A DNA stretch of 64,000 nt from Strongylocentrotus droebachiensis (GCA_035222895.1 JAVYIG010000091.1:248001-312000), one strand, 5' to 3'. Counted from the first letter of the stretch, positions 24,301-35,488 are shown. Notes: a model not told the origin generated them from the sequence alone. Numbers and translations are program-made.

Positions 24301-27300
24301 GTAGAACCACTTATCCTTGGGACAGAATGAACAAGCTTGGCCATTACATATAGGTGAACATTCCATACAACTTCTGTAGAACCCACTTATCCTTGGGACA
24401 GAATGAACAAGCTTGGCCATTACATATAGGTGACCATTCCATACAACTTCTGTAGAACCACTTATCCTTGGGACAGAATGAACAAGCTTGGCCATTACAT
24501 ATAGGTGACCATTCCATACAACTTCTGTAGAACCACTTATCCTTGGGACAGAATGAACAAGCTTGGCCATTACATATAGGTGACCATTCCATACAACTTC
24601 TGTAGAACCACTTATCCTTGGGACAGAATGAACAAGCTTGGCCATTACATATAGGTGAACATTCCATACAACTTCTGTAGAACCCACTTATCCTTGGGAC
24701 AGAATGAACAAGCTTGGCCATTACATATAGGTGACCATTCCATACAACTTCTGTAGAACCCACTTATCCTTGGGACAGAATGAACAAGCTCTGGCATTAC
24801 ATATGGGTGACCATTCGATACAACTTCTGTAGAACCCACTTTTCCTTGGGACAGAACAAACAAACTTGGCCATTACATACAACTTCTATAGAACCAACTT
24901 TCATTTGGGACAGAACAAACAAAATTGGCCACTACATATAGGTGACCATTCCATACAACTTCTGTAGAACCCACTTTCCCTTCGGACAGATTAAACAAAC
25001 TTGGACATTACATATGGGTGACCATTCCATACAACTACAGCAAAACAATATTTTGTTAATAGGGAGGAAGCAAAAGTGGCCACTATGAACAATATTAGCT
25101 GTAGTTTGGTTATTTAAATAAATAAATAAAATAAATAAATTGTAGGTTAGGGATACGTTCAAACTTACCATGGAAACATCAAATTCATCTATGGCCACGA
25201 GGGGGCATTCCGCAGACTCCCAGAGGGCCATGATAAGGCACACTGTGGAGAATGACATCTCTCCACCGGACAGGCTTCTCAGATCCTTGGACAAATCCTT
25301 GGCCTTCATGCTCTCTCCTAGATTCACCTGACAAATCAATTTCAGGTATAAACGTTCTGGTCATGCAATTACATTGTGAAAGAAAAAGTCTGCACACAAG
25401 GTTTTTGGAACGATCAAAATGAATAAAAACAAACTGGCTCAGTCTTGCTAAAAACTACATGTACTGCACACAGAAGTGGGTGTATGGGACTACACTCACA
25501 GAGTGCAAAATGTAATTGTGCACATCATCGTTTCAGTGCCGTCGTTACAAGACAAGAAGGAACAAATAATTTTTATTCAATTGTCATTTTCATTACCAGA
25601 ATTCAACTGTATCTTTAACTCATCGCGACAACTGACAAGCGACAAACTAACAAACGTTTCTTGACCTCAGAGTTCGTCAGACTTTGCAGAAATATTAGCC
25701 AATCAGAGAACTCGTTGTGTAAAAAATCCTACCCAGGGTCTGAATATTAGAAGACCCTTTATCGGTTGTTTCAGGAAAAAATCTGGATGAGCTTACATGA
25801 ATATTCATAGAAGCTAATGTTTCCTCAAATTTTGCCCGGCAAATTCATGCACATTCGTGAGACTGATTACAGTTATCACGATACCTGCATATAGCATTTA
25901 GATTGTGTCGCCATCCAACCCGTCTATTTCAATACATGGCATTCTGACTCCATCCCATATTTTGTTGGTACCACTTCTCAACACCCCTTTTGCCTTAATC
26001 GACGAGCCCAAAGCCCAACGTCTAGGAGTGTGGCCTATTCCACTACTACAAAGGCCATGTCCATCCATACATGACAAGCAATGCATGAAAAAAAGATATT
26101 TCTGAATAAATGTACACATTATTACACTTTGAGACAGCCAAAGTTCATTGAAGAATGGTTCATAAAGATATATTTTCCATTTATTTGATGTAAATCACAG
26201 ACATTTAGCGAAAGCTTTGTCTATCGTAAATTGCATCGCCCTGCCAGTATATGTTGTATTCTTGGCCTTGAAACTCTTTAAAGAGCGTTGTTCGTGATCA
26301 CTTTTGCGAAAATGATGTCGTGAATGAGTTAACAAGAAGATTAAGTTCTGGTACAGTTTAAAAAAAAAATGTTTTGAAAACTGTAACTGAGAGAAGCTAG
26401 TTACTTTAGGTTGCATAATGTTAATGACTATTAATTTTTCAACTAAGAAAATAAAATAAATCTTTCAGGTATTAAGCATGGTCTTTTAATATAAAGGCAT
26501 TTCAGCACTATCACATTTACTCTTTCTACAGTGCCATCTTACCTTGAGGATAAGTTCCTCTTTCGGATGATCAAATATGAGCTGACCCCCAAAGCCACGA
26601 GTGGACATCATGGCTATGAAGTAGTACTTGGTCCTCTGCGCTACGTAACTACGCACGTTCTTTACTAATGTATCCTTCTGCTCAAGAATTGTGTCCAGTT
26701 TCTGAAAAAGAAATAAATACAAAGGGAAATAAAACTAGATGCCTCCGCCGTAGAGCATTATTAATAGGTTCACAATTTGTTTTCATAAACATGTATGACC
26801 CTTTGATCATTGACCTCATGACCCTAAAATCTAAACAGTTCATTGGCTCTGCAAGATACATGCATGTCTTGAGTTTGATGGTAATCCATCCATCGGTTCT
26901 AATGATAATGCGATCAAAAGCTATTTTTGCATACATAATGAGCCCCATGACCCCAAAAGGCGATGATGACGAAAACAACGATGACAAAGATGATGAAGGC
27001 GATGATGTGGTTGGCGATTGTCTCGTTGATGATGAGACAGTCAACAGACGAATACAGCGATGAGGTGGATGACAATGAATATGATGATTGTGAGGTCTGG
27101 TGATGATGATGACGATAATCAACACGTCAACACAACAAAATGGAGGACGGTGATTGAAGAGACAGATGCTAGAATATGCTGGTAAAGGCGGTAAACAAGG
27201 CTCTCCACAAAACAACATAAAAAGAGTCAAAATTTAATCTCGCAAAATGCAAGACGTCTGGTGAGCAAGTCCCCTGCCGGAGGTGCAGGGATCAAAATCG

Positions 27301-30300
27301 TTGAGTCCTTGTTGGACGAAACACAACACAAACCTGTGTGTACCGACATTAACAATTCTACCGATCTCCACTCGGTAAATCAGAGTGAAGCCTCAATCAC
27401 CACTGCAGCATGATTGGTTGAAAAATTATTTGAAATACGCATTTATGTTAAGTATACACACTGTACGTAGCAATAACAATACTACGTCACAATAGAATAT
27501 ATTACAAACCAGACAGAACCGGTCGGAACATGTCTGCAAAGCTAGACAGGCGGAGTGGAAAAGTACCGCACAAGGGAAATTTTACAATGTGGGATATTTG
27601 CTAGAATCACTTTAATTCAAGTGACTAGACAGGGTCCCACAGAAATTAGAGAACCAAATTCCATTCCATGATTTTCCATGATCCATTTTGGCCCTTTTTC
27701 GATGACCAGATAAGTACCATTTTGGTATGGGTTGCAGCATCCGAGCGTCATACAAATACAATTGAGTTCTTGAAGAAAAATACAAACCACTGTGCATAAA
27801 ATCAGCCTAAATAATCCAAAGGCATCCTCATTTCGATAGCTTCCCAGTGATTGATTCACTCTAAATATCTTGTTACATATTAAGGCACCTTACCTCTACT
27901 TCTTTCTGTGCTGCATCAGCTCTTTTCTGTGCTGTATCAGCTTCTTTCTTGAGGTTAGCAATCTTTGCCATCAGTTCTTTCTTCTTTTCTTCATAATGCT
28001 TGCGATGTTGCTTAGCTGTCTGCACTTCAATGCTAGCCCCAGCTACATCATCCTAAGAAAATAAAAAGCAAATTCATTTGAAATTTAAACTGTTGATCGT
28101 TGATTTATGGCTCTGGTTTTTTTATAAACATACACCAAATGTGACACCAAAAGGGTAAGTAATGAAATTATGTTTTAATACTTCAGATGTGTATTTTTAG
28201 GATCAGGACTATTCATATTTTTCAGAAATGCCAATTTTTGATAATTTCCTTATTTATTCACCAGATATGAATACTATGAATTCTCACAATTTGATTGTGA
28301 ACTATATAGCATATTTAATATCTGTGATATAAAACTCATTTGCTATCAACTACATCAACAAATATGTTGGTCTTTAATAATATGTTTCAGTGATTAATCA
28401 GGCACATTTTGGAGTTTCTATCTTGAAAAATACATATTTTATATCCCTTGAAAATGAAAAGTATTTAAATGACAATAACAAGTATTTATTTAGAGAGGTA
28501 AAATGTTTTTTTCTTGGGTCAAAGTTATTTAATGTTAACAACTGATGATATAAGGTAAATACATACCGACAAATTGGGAACCAGTGCATTGCCTAATAAT
28601 TTCCTTATGTCACACCACTGTTGTTTCGGACGTTACACACTGTTAACAATACGGTTTTCCTCAAGTTATTTCTTTTCTTTTGGTATTATTGGTTAGTTAC
28701 ATTAATTGTTTGCAGGAAAATACTTCTTTAACATTCATGGAAAAAATCAATCTACACACTGTGGTTTTATTCAGTTTAGCACAAATACTAGCCATCTGAT
28801 CAGTCGTGATTTTAGCCATACCCGTAAAATAAAATAATGCCAGTAACGGTAAATAGTTCATGAGTGAGATTCCCTAAAAGATTCCGGGTACCTGTAAAAT
28901 AGTAAAATTTTGATGAGATCCCCATTGGTTTATGTTTTAAAAGTTAGTTTGTGTGAGTGCGGATACCATACATTGCTTTTTGTCTGTGATTCCCAAATGA
29001 TTGTAACATTCAGTCATCTTTCCAGTGAAGATTAACAGACAGTGTCTCAGATTTTCTGTGATGTTTTAACCAATCTTTACTCAAGAAAAGGATAAGGTAA
29101 GAATTCTTGGTAGATTTTTGTGTCAATTCGGTATATAAAAGATATAAAGACTGCTTTAATATTTGAGGCGTATTTGTTTTTATAGGATCTCGGGGACGTT
29201 ACATCCTGCTATCAGCCCTCGGGGTGAGGATGTAACGTCGTCCCCTTGAGCCTATAAAAACAATTATAAAATGGCTCTAGTATTTTAAGCATCGTGATTG
29301 GTCAATATGCGTCACATGACATTGACAAATTTTTGATGCAAGCACGATTTTGCAGAAATGAGTGCAGAAAAAGCGCAACAAAAAGTTATATTGCACGGCG
29401 CGTACGTGACCATGGAGATCCAGTGCGCGCGCGTACGTGTAGTACGCGCTCCCTCGAGTGCATTGCAATTATTGTAGGCTACGCGTAGCTAATATTGTAC
29501 GCTCCACCATAATCCCCAGCGCAACGTACGCGTAGCTTAGCTCTAGCTAGCTAGCTAGCTAGACTAGAGCGGGGTATTATTAAAAAGCAAATTGTTAATT
29601 TACTTTTGCCTTGGATTTAGGCCTGTTTTGACTTTTGGATTTTATAATGAAGCCAGGAATTTCAGCTGTCTGATGTAGACTCGTCTCTAGACCCACTGCT
29701 TGGATTTTATTCAAGGCAATGGAATCCCGAGAACTTTTTGCAAGGTGTTACTCTAGTAGACTAGAACCAACATAACTCTAGATCTAACTCTCGTAGACTC
29801 TAACTTAATACTTAAGATCTAAAATTGTGTTTGTTTGCATTTGTGTCGCTATTTTATAAAACAAATAACGCACTTGACCCTGTTGTGCGAAACGTAAATG
29901 CAGTGTACGCTCGGTTTCTTCAGATGGTGCTCACTGTCAACTCGCCGCAAGCGGCTCGTTGCACAGAGCGGCACCAATCTAAAGAAACCTCGCGCGTACT
30001 GCATTCACCGCTATTGCACTCTGGGCCGTGCGTTATTTGTATACTATCCCTCTCATAGCAGTCATTATATCTATACTATCAACTACTTAATTTATGTAAG
30101 GTATATGGTCAAACAATCCCAACTCTTTAGTATGCTACATTCCCTTACTTCTTGACTCTGTATCAAAAAGCGTAACAAGGACGTTAACTGTGATAAAGTA
30201 TATGAGTTAACGCCCTTCTGTTTCCAAACAGATGATATGGTCAATGGATTGCACATAGTGGTCAACAGCATCTAGCAATCAACCACAAACTCATTTTGGT

Positions 30301-33300
30301 GGTACAGGACACATACAAATCCATTGTACTTGAAGCAAATTGAAGTCACCACTTACCCTTTCCAACTCTGCAACTCGGGCCCAAGCCGATTGGTTGAGAG
30401 GTTTCTGTCTCGTATCGGTCAAATCATGAAGACACGTTTTGAACTTCTGTTCTATCTCCAATACCTCATTTCCCAGGGCAGGAAGTTTCTGTTGATGAGG
30501 TGAAGAAATAAAGTTAAGAAAGAATTTTCCAACTTTCAGTGTTAAAGTACTATTTAACATTGTCATGTGAATACATTACAACAATTATTTTTGAAATGTT
30601 TGAAAATAAACAAAAACAAAAACACATGTCATAACAAGATACACATCACAAATATTGTGTGAAAAATCAAAATTTGTGTTGGGGCTTGGTAACAAATTGC
30701 GAGAGATAGAAGTCTTTTAAACATAAGAGTTAAAGCCCATCTGTACTAGTTTACAAGAGGGATTAGACCACCCTGCAAGGTCACTGACAGGTGGTTACGT
30801 TATCTCATCAAATCAGCTCTCACTTAACATAAGAAAAAGAGGATCATGGGGGACCAATGGTCACCGATAAGGCATGGTTTGCTATATAGAGGGCGCAAGT
30901 AGCTATAAGTAGTGCAGTGGGGCTTCAAATTAAAAAACTTACCTCACTCTGTGCATTGACCTTCTCTTCTGTCAATCCCATACTCTTCATGATTTCACGA
31001 TAGTCATTGGAGACTTGATCCAATCGAGTTGCCTTCAGGAAAAACTACAGCGGGGGAAGTATTTCCATAAATTCATATCAATGTAATTTGACGGCAGCCC
31101 ACAAAAAAGACTGTAAGAGCTGTACATACTGTCAATGGAGGGAATGGCCTTCGTCCAGTTTATAAAATACTTCATGGTATTGATAGACTCAAGTCCAGAA
31201 CATTTTTTCAAGATACCAGAGTACCAATTCACTCATGGACATGCGTTTAAACTGTTTAATACTCATCACAAGCTTAATGTCAGAGGCTGTTTCTTTAGTA
31301 AACGTGTTATCGAGCTATATGGAATAAACTGCCAGAATCTCTAGTCACTGCACCTAACATAGGTATTTTTAAGACTGGTCTAGATAAACACTGGCTTGCT
31401 AAACAATTTTATGTAATCCGAAATCCACGCATTCTGCACTACGGTTTAAGTCGCAAACTGTCAATTGAACTTATATCTTGGAAGACAAACGGGAGACTTA
31501 CAGGACTACCTCACTCCCGTATATCGATGATGATGATGAAGCGGAGGCATAAAAAACAATTTACTAAAAAGTGTTCTAAGGCCAGGTTACATTAATAATT
31601 CAGATGTCCCTTTAGCCCTGCTTCTGAAGATGTTAAACAATTTTCTTCTTCTTCTTCTTCTTGTGTTACATTTCATATCAGATTAATGAAAAAGGGTGCT
31701 GCAGAAGGGGTGAGGTGCAAATCAATATCACTATCGGGATGAAACATTAAACTGCTCCTTAGAAAAAAATGGATTGAAAAAAACATGTACTTTAATTGAC
31801 TATTGAGGTCGGAATATGCCCTAAAAAAAACTTGGAAATTATCTTATCAAGAAATCTAGGAAATCTAAACAGATATTTGTGACACGGGATTCTTACCGGT
31901 TAGCAACGAATGTATTACCCTTCATATTTCGAAAGAGTTGAATAGCAACATGCAAGGAATAGAATAGTTGGAAGAGTATCTAGCCAAACCTCATAATTGT
32001 CCTTGGCATTTTGCTTGAGGAGAAAGTTCTTGCTGGTCTCCTGGTTCATGATAGATACAGGGTTATCAACCTGAGGGACAAAAAAGAACAGATTTTAAAG
32101 GTCAATCAAACTGAGGGGCAAACAAAAACAGATGTCAAAGGTCAATCAACCTGAGGGACAAACAAGAACGAATGTCAGAGGTCAATCAACCTGAGGGACA
32201 AACAAAAAACAGATGTCAAAGGTCAATCAACCTGGGGGACAAACAAGAACAGATGTCAGAGGTCAATCAACCTGAGGGAGAAACAAGAACGAATGTCAGA
32301 GGTCAATCAACCTGAGGGACAAAGAAAAACATGTCAAAGGTCAATCAATCTAAGGGACAAAACAAAAAACAAATGTCTAAGGTCAATCAACCTGAGGAAC
32401 AAACAAAAATCAGATGTCAAAAGTCAATCAACCTGAGGGACAAACAAAAAACATATGTCAAAGGTCAATCAACCTGAGGGACAAACAAAAACATGTCAAA
32501 GGTCAATCAATGTAAGGGACAAACAAAAAACAAATGTCAGAGGGACAAACAACCTGAGGGACAAACAAAAACATGTCAAAGGTCAATCAATCTACAAAAA
32601 AAAAAAATGTCAAAGATCACTCAACCTGAGGGACAAACAAGAACGAATGTCAGAGGTCAATCAACCTGAGGAACAAACAAAAACATGTCAAAGGTCAATC
32701 AACCTAAGGGACAAACAGAAAACAAATGTCTAAGGTCAATCAACCTGAGGAACAAACAAAACTCAGATGTCAAAAGTCAAACAACCTGAGGGACAAATAA
32801 AAAACATATGTCAAAGGTCAATCAACCTGAGGGACAAACGAAAAACAAATGTCAAAGGTCAATCAACCTGAGGGACAAACATGAACAGATGTCAAAGGTC
32901 AATCAACCTGAGGAACAAACAAAAATCAGATGTCAAAAGTCAATCAACCTGAGGGACAAACAAAAAACAGATGTCAAAGGTCAATCAACCTGAGGGACAA
33001 ACAAAAAACAGATGTCAAAGGTCAATCAACCTGAGGGACAAACATGAACAGATGTCAAAGGTCAATCAACCTGAGGGAGAAACAAAAAACATATGTCAAA
33101 GGTCAATCAATCTGAGGGACAAACAAAAACAGATGTCAAAGGTCAATCAACCTGAGGGACAAACAAAAAACATATGTCAAAGGTCAATCAACCCGAGGGA
33201 CAAACAAAAGACGGATGGCAAATGTCAATCAACCTGAGGGACAAACAAAAAACACGATGTCAAAGGTCAATCACAAAGATTTGCTTGGTCATGATTTTTG

Positions 33301-35372
33301 TAGGGGGAAACAAATATCAGAATTGTATACAATTTACAAGCATGACAATTAGTTTTTCCTGTTATTTTGATATTCAAAGCCATGGGTATATGTCTGTGAA
33401 TTTTTAGTGTATTACAGCGAACGTCTGTGAACCAATTCCGTATCATTTAGTAAACCAGCAGGAATACATGATTCAAACATGGGTGAGAAAAGAAAAGTAA
33501 AAAAAAATCCATATTTCATAAAAGTAATAAACTAACTGGCTGATTAAGGAATTATTCTTGAAGGTAGCCTAGCAAAACTGAGTGACATGAAAAGAAGGAT
33601 CAGGAACGCAAAATGCATACCTGTAATTAACAAAAATATAATTTTACGACATATTACCTCTATGGTAGTTATGATTACACTAAACGGTATAAAACATCCC
33701 CTTCATTTTACAACTGTATTGTCAAATCACAACTTTTAATTCACCAATATCAAATACATTTTACACCTGTTGCGTGCCAGACGCATCTTTCATGTCACAA
33801 CATTATGCTATCTACCTAACACCAAGATTTTTATTTCCTTGATTTGGGTATAAGATGCCTCCATTTTAGCTTTTTTTTCTTCATGCAGATTTGAAGGGAA
33901 GATGACATCATTAAGTGACTTTCTCCATCTGACCTCTCGCATCAATTGTTATTACCTGAATCTTGAAATGATCCATGATGTGAGACAGCTCATCCTCGGT
34001 GCTGATAACTTTACCCTCATCTGACAATATTCTATAGCTGTTACCGCCCTCTCTGAGTATTCTTCTCATCACTGTAATGGACGGTCCATACAGGTCTGGC
34101 TTGTAGGCATTGGTTCCTTGATTACGTAACTTGATGCATACCTCAGCATCCCTCAATAAATCAAGAAAATCAAGAAATCATAATTTGTTTGTAATCTTTT
34201 ACGGAAGTTAAAAAGTTTCATACAATTTAGCAATTCTTTCTTGTATGTTCAAGACTCAAGTTTTATTGTCCATAATAGTGTTAGACACAAGAACTATATA
34301 AAAGATTTTTTTTACTTTGCTCTGTGTAAATGATACAAGTAGAACATCATTCTGTCACTTTGTTAAATCCTTTATTTGAATATTTAGCTGGAATATTTTA
34401 TACAAAAGTGGGTTCTTACTTTTGTCCAGCCCTGATGAAGTTTTTAACCGAGTTACCATGGCTTGTTGCGATGGCTTTTCCACCCAGGCCCACTACAATA
34501 GCTGTCAGAATGGCACTCTTTCCACCTGTGAAGAAATCAAGGACAAAGTCACACAGGAGATCGAGTCATATCATAAACTAGAAAGGTTTGAGACAATACA
34601 CAGCTATTTCATTTTAAAACTAAGGCATTACAACTTGCATTGGTATGCATCTACACATTTTTTGTTCTAGCTGAGACAGAAATAGAAATTGCAAATAAAA
34701 TTGAATTGTGACATCAATTTTCAGTGTCGATTAATAAGTTTAGAACCTTATCAATATTTCAATCTCACAATTCTTACTTCAAAGGAGTTTGTAAGCACTA
34801 ATTCATCAGATTTTGATTTTCCATTTCTGCAAGACTAACATTCAAAAACCACATTTGACTAATACAAACGATTTCTTTGATTAACATTACCAAGCTAAAA
34901 AGATTACACTTACTCCCATTGCGGCCAACAACAAAGTTGACATTTGGACCAAAGTTGCATTCAAGTCGTCCATGGCACATAAAGTTCTTTACTGATATTT
35001 TCTCAATGGTTCCACATTCTGCTTCTCTCTGGAAGGATAAGAGTAAAAGAATTAAAAGAAGATGATCTTTGTACAAGAAAAAACAACAGGGTACTAGCTA
35101 GCTAGGAACTTGAGTCCTCATTTCACCACCAATAAAGATTTGAACCCCAAACCTTGTGGCTCACGTCCAGCCCAGAGACTTATCCCCTAGACCACAACAT
35201 CTCTACATACCTCTTTCAATGGAGCAGTGAAGTCTGGCCGCTCTTGAAACAGGTTGATTACTGGTAGTTCCTCTTCCTCTTCCTCTTCGTCACTTTCGCT
35301 GGACTTGGTGTGGGCCTTCTTGGACTTAGGCTCCCCACTCTGACTGCTGGAGCTTGGTTTGTGCTTGGGCAT
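21385..35372 (-). CDS. SMC6: SMC6-like gene copy A: hingeless 509-residue paralog
   Basis: Minus-strand exons: 35211-35372, 34914-35028, 34420-34525, 33956-34151, 31990-32070, 30943-31044, 30357-30488, 27894-28052, 26543-26701, 25169-25327, 22360-22457, 21385-21445. All borders are AG/GT and the phases agree. The total is 1530 nt (509 residues plus TAA) with no internal stop. An acidic N-terminus (Ser/Glu-rich, 1-54) precedes the N-head: [11 protein letters not shown], Walker A GRNGSGKS (89-96), then SMC6-specific [16 protein letters not shown] (about 190-205). A short coil (about 206-351) leads to the C-head: signature LSGGEMS (423-429, R to M at 428) and Walker B AIDEFDV (D451, E452). SMC6 proteins are usually about 1100 residues. 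The hinge, most of both coils and two C-terminal coil exons are missing. The gene ends DPERN-stop, without the acidic tail of copy B. It may be an expressed compact paralog or a young pseudogene that happens to be open; SMC6 family membership is firm. Confidence 0.85.
21487..22026. mobile_element. TTAA MITE, copy 2, with a nested MITE at 21507-21652
   Basis: Ends related to the TTAAAGATGAAGTTGAGTTCTGG family. It is interrupted by a second palindromic MITE (GGGGGTGTTTCACAAA...GTGAAACACCCC) in the last intron of SMC6 copy A. Another copy of the nested MITE is at 41282-41428, but at a different place relative to copy B, so the two are independent insertions. Confidence 0.65.
22503..22744. repeat. 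GA/GGGA-rich simple repeat
   Basis: Polypurine GAGAGA and GGGAGGGA tract with an inner (G)10 run, in the copy A intron directly beside the minisatellite. The same kind of tract is at 42587-42800 in the matching copy B intron, so it predates the duplication. Confidence 0.9.
22745..25035. repeat. 75/76-bp minisatellite array in copy A intron
   Basis: About 30 tandem copies of a 75-76-bp unit containing GACAGAATGAACAAGCTTGG, CATTACATATAGGTGACC and ACAACTTCTGTAGAACC. Units differ mainly by one C (AACCCA versus AACCA) and by variants such as CTCTGGCATTACAT and GTGAACATTCC. The central units are nearly identical and the edges are degraded. The array fills the intron between exons 25169-25327 and 22360-22457. 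The long minus-strand reading frames across it are a by-product of units divisible by three. Confidence 0.97.
25345..25640. mobile_element. TTAA MITE family, copy 3 (degraded)
   Basis: It contains TTCTGGTCATGCAATTACATTGTGAAAGAAA, split across the family core, then GTATGGGACTACAC and AATTCAACTGTATCTTTAA. Ends are eroded. It lies in the copy A intron upstream of exon 25169-25327. Confidence 0.5.
28053..30356. other. Copy A intron replacing the hinge-encoding region
   Basis: The first roughly 70 bases match the copy B intron after 47552, then homology stops near 28125. The rest contains the hairpin at 29174-29263, a CpG-rich stretch (29395-29470, GCGCGCGCGTACGTG), a CTAG run near 29540, and the CCCTTCTGG repeat. 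No exon was recognised. Confidence 0.55.
29174..29263. repeat. Hairpin with CGGGGACGTTACATCC arms
   Basis: GGGGACGTTACATCCT and AGGATGTAACGTCGTCCCC, with outer TTTTTATAGG and CCTATAAAAAC, form a stem around a short loop. It lies in the 2.3-kb intron of copy A that replaced the hinge region. Confidence 0.65.
31105..31545 (+). mobile_element. LINE 3' fragment in copy A intron, frameshifted
   Basis: Plus-strand frames contain [41 protein letters not shown] and [18 protein letters not shown], spread over more than one frame. These are the conserved C-terminal end of LINE reverse transcriptases. The fragment ends with a GATGATGATGATGAAG tail. It lies between exons 31990-32070 and 30943-31044 of copy A, in the opposite orientation. 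Confidence 0.68.
32067..33275. repeat. About 41-bp minisatellite repeating a splice acceptor
   Basis: About 29 units of roughly 41 bp around AACCTGAGGGACAAACAAAA, CAGATGTC and AAAGGTCAATC. On the minus strand each unit reads as a pyrimidine-rich tract, then TTTGTCCCTCAG, then GTTGATTGACC. That is the acceptor and first bases of the adjoining exon (31990-32070 begins GTTGATAACC after CCTCAG). The array ends exactly at that exon. The small forward reading frames in it are artefacts. Confidence 0.95.
33956..35372 (-). other. SMC6: Copy A N-terminal ATPase head exons (Walker A)
   Basis: Exons 1-4 of copy A. The start is ATG at 35372 followed by [20 protein letters not shown] and a run of seven Glu. 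The Walker A motif is split by the 34914/34525 intron: GRNG plus an A in exon 2, then GTGGAAAGAGT in exon 3. Together they restore [20 protein letters not shown]. Exon 4 carries [13 protein letters not shown] and [13 protein letters not shown], matching the SMC6 N-head. No residue is obviously broken. This is the only SMC6 N-terminal head in the window; the equivalent of copy B must lie beyond 64000. Confidence 0.88.
35120..35208 (-). mobile_element. tRNA-derived SINE head, minus strand
   Basis: The minus strand has GTGGTCTAGGGGATAAGTC and GGGGTTCAAATCTTT. It sits in copy A intron 1, only a few bases from the donor at 35210. Confidence 0.55.
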
Positions 35373-35454
35373 GACTGCACAGCCTCTGACTACAGGGCCT
35401 ACAGGGCCTACACACCAGCTACTATGTAAAGTGAATTGCTGAAAACCAAAGCCC

Positions 35455-35488
<34 letters not shown>

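Larger units (their letters stand above)
21385..26701 (-). other. SMC6: Copy A C-terminal ATPase head exons
   Basis: Exons 9-12 of copy A: 26543-26701 ([18 protein letters not shown]), 25169-25327 (signature and Walker B), 22360-22457 ([25 protein letters not shown]) and 21385-21445 ([15 protein letters not shown]-stop). The residues needed for ATP binding and hydrolysis (SGGE, DE) remain. However, the LSGGER Arg is Met and the usual ESPFR reads ECPLV. Copy B keeps the usual residues at these positions. Confidence 0.85.

Noticed and set aside
22776-25339. Long minus-strand reading frames (up to 214 codons) with repeating [18 protein letters not shown]
   Set aside because: They are translations of the 75/76-bp minisatellite, open only because one unit type is a multiple of three; frames shift at every 76-bp unit.
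32455-33407. Plus-strand Lys/Gln-rich reading frames, and a CRISPR-like look of the repeats
   Set aside because: They are the 41-bp minisatellite in a eukaryotic intron; there are no unique spacers and no cas genes.
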